Under the pieces are notes generated by a model. That model saw only the letters and a list, made by a program, of their open reading frames with translations, did not search any database and was not told where the DNA came from. Source: CAZFHA01 sp964518595 (lineage in GTDB: Bacteria > Bacillota > Clostridia > Saccharofermentanales > Saccharofermentanaceae). From it: 64,000 nucleotides of DNA. Position 1 is the stretch's first letter. Every line of letters begins with the position of its first letter. Of the stretch, positions 34,501-41,858 are shown one piece after another. The position numbers were made by a program, and so were the translations under genes. The stretch spans positions 248,001-312,000 of the forward strand of contig CAZFHA010000001.1 in assembly GCA_964518595.1 (NCBI GenBank), read 5' to 3'.

Positions 34501-35751
34501 ATGGATACTGCACGTCTTTTGCTAAAGATTATTTTTTATCCCGTTAATGCCTCGGACAACCCATCTTTTGTTCCCATCGAAAAGGCTTTTTCAATTCCCT
34601 TGAATAGCACGATGGGCAATCTACCGACTCTACTATTAACCCAAACCGTACTCCCCCAAGAGGCGATTTTTCAGCCCCTTCCCGGCAGAAACGGACTTTG
34701 GCTTTTATACCAGAATCAAGAGCTTGAGATCCTCTCAATGAATAACAAGGGTCAGACACAGCTGAATCTACCGGCCGCTCAGCCCTTAACCAGCTTACTC
34801 CCTACAGGGCGGCAGGAACTTGTCTTGTATTGTGCCTTTTACGCCGATGAAAAGCAGCGCCTCGTGGAGCTCCGAGAAGAAAATCCGAAACCCAATCCTG
34901 CGCCCTACAAATCTACCCCTGAAATCGCACCGGTTTCTCCCAGGCAAGTCGGCGCAGAAGATATATTTATACAGCCTAGTCTTCCAAATTACGAAACAGG
35001 AAGCTCTAGCTCTGCTGCTATAAGAGAAGCAGAGCAGGAAATTGAGCAAATTTCAGTAAATGCAGTAGTCGATAAAGCTACTCCTGTTGAAGTAAGACAG
35101 AATAAAACTGCAAACTATGGGAGCCCTGCTGAACCCCCTTCACCCGTAGCCCCAACTATGACAGCAGCTAGAGCTGCCGAAGCTGAAATTAGGCCTGTCT
35201 CATCAGATTCTATACTGCCCCAAGGTACTAGACCTGCACCCAAAATTCCTAAAGAACATGTAGAAAATGCTTGGGAACAAGCCCGTGAAAAGAATCTCAC
35301 CACCGACCCCAAGGCTCCGCCTAAAGTAAAGCCTAGTAAGAAAAGCAAAAAACCTAAGGTTGAAGCATCAGATAAAAAGAAAGCTAGTCAGAAGGCAGAA
35401 AAGACGGTTAAAAAGCCTAAAGAAAAAATTACATTCACTATGCCCCAAATGGACAAGAGTCGGCGTAGTCTGGCTACAGCAGGGATTAGTTTACTTAGTT
35501 TATTGCCACTTTACTTTATTTTTCGACAATTACCCTTTCCCATTTCTAGTATTGGCTTCTTCATCTTAGGAGTTTCTGTTTCCCTTTTAGTGATAGTTAC
35601 CGCAATCCTAAGCCTCCGATTGATACCTGCGCCCCGCAGTAAGAACCGCCCCAGCAGTTTTCTATTGGGTGTCATCTGCCTTTCTTTAGGTATTCTACTT
35701 TTGATTGGTGGAGCGATATTGATTGTAGCTGCCCTTCTTAGTCAGACTTAG
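34501..35751 (+). CDS. Unknown protein with three C-terminal membrane helices
   Basis: 416-aa protein not recognised. Residues 1-120 look soluble. About 120-310 is a Pro/Ala/Glu/Lys-rich low-complexity region, ending in a very basic lysine stretch at about 275-310. Three hydrophobic helices follow at about 320-342, 346-372 and 383-412. The likely topology is a large cytoplasmic part joined by a charged linker to a small membrane domain. The ATG at 34501 has no clear ribosome binding site. A TATACT -10 at about 34405 is possible. It has its own terminator and is divergent from phnX. Confidence 0.6.
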   Translation: MDTARLLLKIIFYPVNASDNPSFVPIEKAFSIPLNSTMGNLPTLLLTQTVLPQEAIFQPLPGRNGLWLLYQNQELEILSMNNKGQTQLNLPAAQPLTSLLPTGRQELVLYCAFYADEKQRLVELREENPKPNPAPYKSTPEIAPVSPRQVGAEDIFIQPSLPNYETGSSSSAAIREAEQEIEQISVNAVVDKATPVEVRQNKTANYGSPAEPPSPVAPTMTAARAAEAEIRPVSSDSILPQGTRPAPKIPKEHVENAWEQAREKNLTTDPKAPPKVKPSKKSKKPKVEASDKKKASQKAEKTVKKPKEKITFTMPQMDKSRRSLATAGISLLSLLPLYFIFRQLPFPISSIGFFILGVSVSLLVIVTAILSLRLIPAPRSKNRPSSFLLGVICLSLGILLLIGGAILIVAALLSQT

Positions 35752-35786
35752 GCTAAAGAACTCCCCCAATTACTAATTTCGCAGAT

Positions 35787-35823
35787 AAAATGGCGTACTG
35801 AAAACCTCAGCGCGCCATTTTTT
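35787..35823 (+). terminator. Rho-independent terminator
   Basis: AAAATGGCG (35787-35795) pairs with CGCCATTTT (35813-35821), followed by further T residues. It closes the unknown membrane-protein gene. Confidence 0.8.
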
Positions 35824-35952
35824 AGTATGTTAATACATTAAAATGATAAATAAACAAAGTATCTCCGCAAAAAGCATTCATTTTTTCTATAAAAGATGAT
35901 ATGATCTTAAAAAGAATAGAAGAAAAAATTACTCTTCGAAAGGAATATGATC

Positions 35953-36522
35953 GTGCATTACCTAGATCATAAAATTGAAAAATTAGAGCGGCCGGAAAGA
36001 ATAGCCGAGCTAAATCCTACCGAAACCTTAAGGCGGATTGGAATAACCTCCCAAGATGTCCTTTGTGATTTGGGTTCTGGCAGCGGCATATTTACTTTGG
36101 CTGCAGCGCAGCTAACCGACGAAAGCATTTATGCCATTGATAGCAATGAGCAGTTAATGGATTACCTTAAGAAACGACTACCGGAGGAGGTAGCCCAACG
36201 AGTACAATGTATTGTTCCAAAGGAATATTCCTATCCCATTGTCAGTCGCCAAATAGATTTATTATTGTTAGTCACGGTTTATCATGAAATAGATCAGCGC
36301 CCACTTTTACTGGCAGAAATAAAGCGAATTTTAAAACGTACGGGTAGAGTAGCTGTAATTGAGTTCCACTACCAAGAAACGCCCATGGGTCCGCCCCTAG
36401 ATCATAGAATTGATGCTGCTCAAGTCATAGCCGACTTTAAAGCCGAAAATTTTCAACTTGTGGAGAGATTTAATATTGGAAATAATTTTTATTGTCTGAT
36501 TTTCACCTTAAATCAAGTTTAG
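35953..36522 (+). CDS. Class I SAM-dependent methyltransferase
   Basis: About 189 aa. The Rossmann motif I is VLCDLGSGSGIFTLAAAQL, motif II begins at IYAIDSNEQLMDYL, and the later LLLVTVYHEIDQRPLLLAEIKRILKRTGRVAVIEF is typical of UbiE/arsenite-type methyltransferases. I prefer GTG 35953, 8 bp after AAAGGA, over the in-frame ATG at 35947, which is only 2 bp from that site. It is followed 50 bp later by an AhpD-like gene and then a Crp/Fnr gene. The substrate is unknown. Confidence 0.83.
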   Translation: MHYLDHKIEKLERPERIAELNPTETLRRIGITSQDVLCDLGSGSGIFTLAAAQLTDESIYAIDSNEQLMDYLKKRLPEEVAQRVQCIVPKEYSYPIVSRQIDLLLLVTVYHEIDQRPLLLAEIKRILKRTGRVAVIEFHYQETPMGPPLDHRIDAAQVIADFKAENFQLVERFNIGNNFYCLIFTLNQV

Positions 36523-36572
36523 AACCACTTGTAAATAATATAAAACATACTAAGAAAGGTGGTAGTAGTTCT

Positions 36573-37214
36573 ATGTCAAGGCCATTAATCCACGAAGAGT
36601 GGGAAGACGAAATCTTCACCCCCAGCTTGCTGGTTGAACCTAAAAAACACCCAGCACTTTGGATTCGATTTGCCCGACGTATTGCCCAAAGAAAAATGAA
36701 AAGACAGTTATTGGTACCGGGTATTTTGGCCTGGTATCCCCGAGCCGCCTTTTCCTCCGCACTGCTAGAAGGCTTTACCGTAAAGGCAATTGGCAAGGTT
36801 ACGCCACGCCTTTTACAGCTCATTCGCTTACAAGCCGCCTTTCAAATCAGCTGCGCCTTTTGCATTGATATAAACTTAACAGATTATCGAAATAATTCTA
36901 TCACTAACTCTGAACTGCTCTATTTACGAACCGGAAAAATTATCACCTGTCCCAGTCTAACAAATCATGAACAAGTAGCTTTGGCTTACACCCAAAGTCT
37001 AACACAAACGCCTCCTGAACCCTCTCATGATGTGTTAGAAGAAATGAGATCCAGTTTTTGCGAGGCCGAAATTGTCGTCATAAGCGTAGCCGTAGCTCAA
37101 GTGAATTACTGGGGACGCCTTTTAAATGGTCTGCAATTACCTGCCGCTCAACCTCTCAGTCGTTTAAAAAGAAGAGCTAAACCCAAGCAAGCCTACCCCC
37201 CCGTCAACGAATAA
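36573..37214 (+). CDS. Carboxymuconolactone decarboxylase/AhpD-like protein
   Basis: 213-aa protein of the CMD fold. The core at about residues 60-130 contains QISCAFCIDINLTDYRNNSITNSELLYL, with the CxxC pair and downstream acidic residues typical of AhpD-like thiol proteins. Such proteins often act in peroxide or nucleophile detoxification, but this one's role is unknown. The start is ATG 36573 behind AAGAAAGGTGG; an in-frame start 81 bp upstream lies within the methyltransferase gene and is rejected. Confidence 0.83.
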   Translation: MSRPLIHEEWEDEIFTPSLLVEPKKHPALWIRFARRIAQRKMKRQLLVPGILAWYPRAAFSSALLEGFTVKAIGKVTPRLLQLIRLQAAFQISCAFCIDINLTDYRNNSITNSELLYLRTGKIITCPSLTNHEQVALAYTQSLTQTPPEPSHDVLEEMRSSFCEAEIVVISVAVAQVNYWGRLLNGLQLPAAQPLSRLKRRAKPKQAYPPVNE

Positions 37215-37289
37215 CCTATAGCTCCGATATTTTTCTAGCTGTGCATAGAAAAAATGTCTTCCAGCCCAGCCATAAATCACGCCCAAAAA

Positions 37290-37298
37290 TGCTATAAT
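37290..37298 (+). promoter_or_regulatory. Extended -10 of the Crp/Fnr gene
   Basis: TG-C-TATAAT at 37290-37298, about 40 bp before the start codon. There is no good -35. Confidence 0.55.
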
Positions 37299-37336
37299 AT
37301 TTCTCATGTCTATCTCATATCGGTGGGGGGAATAAT

Positions 37337-38026
37337 GTGAGTAATTCTATTACGCAGCTCTTAGCTCAAGCATTACCATTTTGGTCAAAACTCTCTACAG
37401 TTGATCAGAAACAGCTGCTGAGTGCCTCTAGTTTTGTTCATTATAAAGAAGGTGAAGCCATCCATAACGCCGATGATTGCATCGGATTAATAATGGTTAA
37501 ATCTGGAGAATTACGAACCTTTCTGCTCTCAGATCAGGGCAAAGATTTTACCCTCTTTCGCCTTCAGGAGGGTGATGTTTGCCTACTCTCCGCTGGCTGT
37601 TTATTTGCCGATATTTCCTTCACCGTTTTTATCCAGGCAGAGAAAGACAGTGAGGTTCTGCTTATCAACACCAGCACTTTTTCTCAGCTGCAAAAGCAAA
37701 ATTTATTAATAGAAAACTTTGCCTTGCGAATTATGGCGGATAAGTTCTCCCAAGTCGTGAGGGTAATGGAAAAACTGCTTTTTTTCACCTTAGAAGAACG
37801 ATTAGCGACCTTTTTACTTGAAGAATATGCCAAGGTTTCCGGTAGCGGTATTGCCTTAACCCATGAACAAATTGCCCAGTACATAAGCTCCGCCCGTGAG
37901 GTAGTTTCTCGAAGCCTAAAGGGAATGGAGCGAGAAGGTCTATTAAAGGTTTCTCGGGGAGGAATTACCCTCTTAGATATTGCCGGTATTGAGAAAAAGG
38001 CAGGACGTAGAAATAATCGGCTGTAA
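37337..38026 (+). CDS. Crp/Fnr family transcriptional regulator
   Basis: 229-aa regulator. A cyclic-nucleotide-binding-like beta barrel covers about residues 15-125 (IGLIMVKSGELRTFLLSDQGKDFTLFRLQEGDVCLLSAGC) and a Crp-type winged helix about 150-220 (LTHEQIAQYISSAREVVSRSLKGMEREGLLKV). The N-terminal cysteine cluster of FNR is absent; C47 in DDCIGL and the DVCLLSAGC pair are the only central cysteines. The GTG at 37337 follows GGGGGGAA; the ATG two bases upstream leads straight to a stop. It probably activates the ferredoxin operon downstream through the site at 38960-38974. Confidence 0.88.
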   Translation: MSNSITQLLAQALPFWSKLSTVDQKQLLSASSFVHYKEGEAIHNADDCIGLIMVKSGELRTFLLSDQGKDFTLFRLQEGDVCLLSAGCLFADISFTVFIQAEKDSEVLLINTSTFSQLQKQNLLIENFALRIMADKFSQVVRVMEKLLFFTLEERLATFLLEEYAKVSGSGIALTHEQIAQYISSAREVVSRSLKGMEREGLLKVSRGGITLLDIAGIEKKAGRRNNRL

Positions 38027-38121
38027 AAGCTGCTACCGCTGTGACACAGGTATATGCAGGTTTACCCTAGGAAGATTTCTTGCCAGTGCTCCAAATACGC
38101 ATTCCCACCAAATTATTTTTC

Positions 38122-38706
38122 TTAGTTCCCCTTTGGGTATTTAAGCTTGCATATGCCTTGGGTCATGGTACCCATGGGGCAAATTACGCACCACGAACGT
38201 GGCCGAAAGATCAACATAAAAACAAATCCAATAAGAGACGAAGTTAGCATTAAGCTATAGAATCCAAAAGAGAACTGCGCCACCCAAGGAGCCACAACCC
38301 CCTCTACATAAGCCCAATGCCAAGGTACTTTAAAAGTCCAAAAAAGTGTTACCGCTTTCCCTAAGCTTTGTGCCTCGGTAAAAACCAGCCAAGTCATGAA
38401 AATCAAGTTAGCAAACATCAAAAGAAAAAAAGCTAAAAAACCATAACGAAAAGCCGGAGAATAGAGTAATTTTGGCATTTTCTTCTGGCGGGAAAGGGTA
38501 AATTTCCCACCTAAAAGTTCAAACAGTTGCCCCCGTCCACAGTAATGATTGCAATATTCCTTATGTCGACTACCTATTGACATAACTAAGGGAATTAAAA
38601 AGCACAACATCCCTAGCCAGGCAAAAAGAATGTTTACAAAACCTAAAAGTAAATAGACGGCAGAAAAAATCCATAAATAGTCATTCCAGTGCTTCTTCTT
38701 AGCCAT
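38122..38706 (-). CDS. Polyferredoxin-like membrane protein (4Fe-4S)
   Basis: 194-aa membrane protein with about four hydrophobic helices. Cytoplasmic-side cysteine motifs HKEYCNHYCGRGQLFELLG (about residue 50) and SWCVICPMGTMTQGIC (C-terminal) resemble NapH/NosR-type iron-sulfur membrane proteins, but there are fewer Cys than in full NapH. It probably passes electrons across or along the membrane together with the small ferredoxin encoded immediately upstream. The two genes overlap by 8 bp. Confidence 0.8.
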   Translation of the reverse strand: MAKKKHWNDYLWIFSAVYLLLGFVNILFAWLGMLCFLIPLVMSIGSRHKEYCNHYCGRGQLFELLGGKFTLSRQKKMPKLLYSPAFRYGFLAFFLLMFANLIFMTWLVFTEAQSLGKAVTLFWTFKVPWHWAYVEGVVAPWVAQFSFGFYSLMLTSSLIGFVFMLIFRPRSWCVICPMGTMTQGICKLKYPKGN

Positions 38707-38905
38707 GATGAGACAGCTCCTCCATATGAATCAGATAAGCCGGACAGGCCTTTACACATTTTCCACAACCAACGCAGGCAGCCTTATCCACTACTGCAAC
38801 TGTTCCTCGATCAATATGAATTGCCTTTTTGGGGCATACCTTGACACAATTACCACAGGCGACACAATATTTGCTTTCTACCACTGCCTTCTTAGCTACT
38901 GCCAC
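38699..38905 (-). CDS. Small 2[4Fe-4S] ferredoxin
   Basis: 68-aa ferredoxin with two full clusters, CVACGNCVKVCPKKAI and CVGCGKCVKACPAYLI. The start is GTG 38905, 7 bp after AAGGAG. Longer in-frame starts run into the promoter and are rejected. An ATG two bases before this GTG meets a stop at once. Its 3' end overlaps the polyferredoxin-like gene, so the pair is one electron-transfer unit. It is under an extended -10 promoter with a Crp/Fnr-type site at -41. Confidence 0.9.
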   Translation of the reverse strand: MAVAKKAVVESKYCVACGNCVKVCPKKAIHIDRGTVAVVDKAACVGCGKCVKACPAYLIHMEELSHHG

Positions 38906-38932
38906 ATCTATTCTCCTTGAAAAATTTTCTCT

Positions 38933-38974
38933 ACTATAGCAAGAATAAAGGAAATAGACTGTAACCGAGTCACA
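38933..38974 (-). promoter_or_regulatory. Crp/Fnr-type class II promoter of the ferredoxin pair
   Basis: On the minus strand an extended -10, TGC-TATAGT (-10 at 38938-38933), has no good -35. Instead a palindrome TGTGAC-TCG-GTTACA (38974-38960) is centred 29 bp upstream of the first -10 base, about -41 from the start. That is the standard class II position for Crp/Fnr activators. Confidence 0.6.
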
Positions 38975-39094
38975 TAAGACGAGAACCACAGGCTCTGAAT
39001 TATCGCTAAAGACCATTGACAAGAACGACCCCTTACCGCAAGCTGGTAGTAGACCAAGAATTTGGTTCTGTAATACAGTTTAATGGAGGTTTTT

Positions 39095-39880
39095 ATGGCT
39101 AATACAACAGATAAACCCTTAAAACTCATGTCTTGGAATGTAAACGGCATCAGAGCCTGTATGAATAAAGGTTTCATGGATTTTTTTGAAAAAGAATCTC
39201 CGGATATATTATGCCTTCAAGAATCAAAACTCTCCCCAGAAACACCAAAACCAGAGTTCCCCGGCTACTACACCTATTGGAATTTAGCGGAAAAGAAAGG
39301 TTATTCCGGTACAGTTATTGTAAGTCGTTACCAGCCGAGTTCTGTTAGCTATGGCATAGGAATAGCGCAGCATGACAATGAAGGTCGTGTAATTACCGCT
39401 ACCTTTCAAGATTTCTATTTAGTCTGTGTCTATACCCCTAACTCCCAGCGGGGACTTTTGCGCTTGGACTATCGGATGGTTTGGGAAGATGCCTTTCGCG
39501 ACTATCTTATGAAGCTAGATAGAGAAAAGCCGGTAATTCTTTGCGGAGATCTTAATGTTGCCCACAAAGAAATTGACATTAAAAATGCTGCCGCCAATGT
39601 AAAGAATGCTGGCTTTACTCCGGAAGAACGAGCTAAAATGACGGTTCTTCTAGACAGCGGTTTTATCGACTCATTCCGAACTCTTTATCCCACAACCGAA
39701 GATGCCTATACCTGGTGGTCCTACATGGGTAAAGCAAGAGAACGTAATGTAGGTTGGCGGATTGACTATTTCTTACTCTCAGAACGGCTAAAGAGTGCCC
39801 TTCTAGAGGCGGCCATCCTTCCAGAAGTCACCGGCTCCGACCATTGCCCGGTAGAGGTAACTATGGCGCTTAAGCCTTAG
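39095..39880 (+). CDS. xth: Exodeoxyribonuclease III
   Basis: 261-aa AP endonuclease/3'-5' exonuclease of the EEP superfamily, active in base-excision repair. Motifs seen are LMSWNVNGIRA, LCLQESKLS (metal-binding Glu), VCVYTPNSQ, LCGDLNVAHKEID, WWSYMGKARERNVGWRIDYFL and the C-terminal GSDHCPV catalytic His. Length is normal. The start is ATG 39095 after GGAGG. An in-frame ATG 12 bp upstream includes that site and is rejected. Confidence 0.95.
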   Translation: MANTTDKPLKLMSWNVNGIRACMNKGFMDFFEKESPDILCLQESKLSPETPKPEFPGYYTYWNLAEKKGYSGTVIVSRYQPSSVSYGIGIAQHDNEGRVITATFQDFYLVCVYTPNSQRGLLRLDYRMVWEDAFRDYLMKLDREKPVILCGDLNVAHKEIDIKNAAANVKNAGFTPEERAKMTVLLDSGFIDSFRTLYPTTEDAYTWWSYMGKARERNVGWRIDYFLLSERLKSALLEAAILPEVTGSDHCPVEVTMALKP

Positions 39881-39966
39881 ATAAGGTACCGCCCCCCAAA
39901 CAGCGTAATTCCCGTCAAGTTTTTTCTCTGCTTCTAGATTAAGATAAAACAGAAAAGGAGAAGAAA

Positions 39967-40872
39967 ATGGATAATCGAGAAAAGATTCTGGCTGTTCAGC
40001 ATATGCAGGATTATATCGAAAACAACTTGCAAAAGGCTATTACCTTAGGGGATTTAGCCAAGGCTGCTGGCTATTCTCCGGGACATAGTGTGAAAATATT
40101 TAAAGAGCTAATCGGATATACGCCCTTTGAATATATCCGTGCACTCCGGCTTAGCCAAGCAGCTTTACAGCTCCAAAAGGGGCAGAAGCGGGTAATTGAT
40201 GTGGCTTTAGACTTTGTTTTCGACTCCCACGAAGGCTTTTCCCGAGCCTTTACCCAGCAATTTGGGCTGCCCCCCAAACGCTACAGCCAGAACCCACCGC
40301 CGATACCACTTTTCATTCCCTTTCCGATTCAGCATCAATATCTGGAAGTATTGAAAGGAGAAAAAACTATGGAACAAAAAAACACCACCACAGTATTCGT
40401 TCAAGTTATAGAGCGCCCGGCCAGAAAATTATTATTTAAACCCGGAAAGAAAGCCCAAGACTACTTCTCTTATTGCGAAGAAGTCAGCTGCGATGTCTGG
40501 GGTATTCTTTGTAGCGTCAAGGAGGCTCTTTATGAACCCGTTGGTTTATGGCTACCTCCTAACCTAAAAAAAGAGGGTATCTCTACTTATGTACAGGGAG
40601 TTGAGGTGCCTTTAGACTACCAAGGTCAGATTCCTCAAGACTTTGAGCTTCTGGAACTGCCCGCTTGCTCCATGATGATTTTCCAAGGGCCGCCCTTTGC
40701 CGACGAAGATTTTATGGAAGCCATTTCCGACCTCTGGGCGGTGATGAAAACCTATGATCCTACCCTCTATGGTTATACTTGGGATGACCAAATTGCCCCC
40801 CGCTTTCAAATGGAGCCTCAGGGTTATCGCGGTTATATCGAGGGGCGTCCTGTCCGCCCGGTAAATAAATAA
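39967..40872 (+). CDS. AraC-type regulator with GyrI-like effector domain
   Basis: 301-aa regulator. An N-terminal AraC double HTH at about residues 8-105 (ITLGDLAKAAGYSPGHSVKIFKELIGYTPFEYIRALRLSQAALQL) is followed by a GyrI-like small-molecule binding domain at about 135-295. This layout matches Rob/MarA-type multidrug or toxin sensors. The ATG at 39967 is behind AAAAGGAGAAG. It appears to be a single-gene transcript closed by the terminator at 40936. Confidence 0.9.
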   Translation: MDNREKILAVQHMQDYIENNLQKAITLGDLAKAAGYSPGHSVKIFKELIGYTPFEYIRALRLSQAALQLQKGQKRVIDVALDFVFDSHEGFSRAFTQQFGLPPKRYSQNPPPIPLFIPFPIQHQYLEVLKGEKTMEQKNTTTVFVQVIERPARKLLFKPGKKAQDYFSYCEEVSCDVWGILCSVKEALYEPVGLWLPPNLKKEGISTYVQGVEVPLDYQGQIPQDFELLELPACSMMIFQGPPFADEDFMEAISDLWAVMKTYDPTLYGYTWDDQIAPRFQMEPQGYRGYIEGRPVRPVNK

Positions 40873-40935
40873 GATAGAGCTTTGTTAACAATACCTTTTT
40901 CTTTGACCGCAATTCCATAAATAACCAAGCCGGGA

Positions 40936-40965
40936 GGGGCTGTCTTAAAGAGGCAGTCCCTTCTT
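40936..40965 (+). terminator. Rho-independent terminator
   Basis: GGGGCTGTC (40936-40944) pairs with GGCAGTCCC (40952-40960), all nine positions including wobble pairs, followed by TTCTT. Confidence 0.7.
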
Positions 40966-41103
40966 ATCGTAACCAGCAGTTGCTAATTTGGCAGCCCTAA
41001 ATTGCTAGTTTTATCCGGTCAGCTTTGTTATGCTAAGCAAGAGCTGGCGTTCTCAAGAGTAAAAAAACTTTTATTATGCTTCACTATTAGGGAAGGTGAC
41101 AAT

Positions 41104-41778
41104 ATGAAATTTGCAGATAAATTAGCCCAATTACGCTATGACCAAAAACTCTCCCAAGAGCAAGTGGCAGAAAAACTTTCCGTTTCCCGGCAATCGGTAG
41201 CTAAGTGGGAATCTGGTCAAAGCTGGCCAGATATTCCTAACCTCATTGCACTCAGTCAACTCTTAGGCAAAAGCATTGATTTTTTACTTAAAGATGACGA
41301 TTCAGCCTGCCACCCTACTTTACAGGCAACACCGCCTTCCTATCAATCAGTCATTGCTTTTTTGCTTCGCGCTAAAAAACAAACCTATGCAGGAAAAGGT
41401 GCCGAGATTGAGCCCTTCCGTCCAAAAGCCCATGACTTATGTTATAGAGAAGAGGATTATCTCTATTGGGATAGCTATCTGGGCGGTGAAAAATTTGCCG
41501 GTGAAGAGGCTCTTTGGTATCAAAACACCCCCTTCTGGGCTATGAACTATTGGGGCAAAGTTACTCACCCTACCTTTAGTGGCGATTTTCTAAAACAAGC
41601 CCTTCTAGCTGTGCCAGAAGAGCTACCCTTCCGCGGCCCTCCAATTTATAAAGCAGGCGATTATACCTATCACTGCTTGGTCTCTGGAGATTTCGAAGCC
41701 TTTCATGGCCGTGAAGAAATCTACTGGAAAGAAACCCTTGTCTATTATGCGCTGTTCCATGGGGGTAGTGTGGAGTAA
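41104..41778 (+). CDS. XRE-family regulator with DUF5680 domain
   Basis: 224-aa protein. An N-terminal XRE HTH (LRYDQKLSQEQVAEKLSVSRQSVAKWESGQSWPDIPNLIALSQLL) at about residues 8-62 is followed by a DUF5680 domain at about 85-222 (FLLRAKKQTYAGKGAEIEPFRPKAHDLCYREEDYLYWDSYLGGEKFAGEE begins it). The start is ATG 41104 after GGAAGGTGA. Longer in-frame starts have no site. The effector is unknown. Confidence 0.88.
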   Translation: MKFADKLAQLRYDQKLSQEQVAEKLSVSRQSVAKWESGQSWPDIPNLIALSQLLGKSIDFLLKDDDSACHPTLQATPPSYQSVIAFLLRAKKQTYAGKGAEIEPFRPKAHDLCYREEDYLYWDSYLGGEKFAGEEALWYQNTPFWAMNYWGKVTHPTFSGDFLKQALLAVPEELPFRGPPIYKAGDYTYHCLVSGDFEAFHGREEIYWKETLVYYALFHGGSVE

Positions 41779-41858
41779 GATATCCTTGAAAACTTTTCTA
41801 AGAATACCCCAAACTAAAATGTTATCTTTATATGCACGCCTTATACCATATAAGATTT

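Noticed and set aside
38039..38049. CTGTGACACAG palindrome after the Crp/Fnr gene as a regulator site
   Set aside because: It lies between two convergent genes with no promoter nearby.
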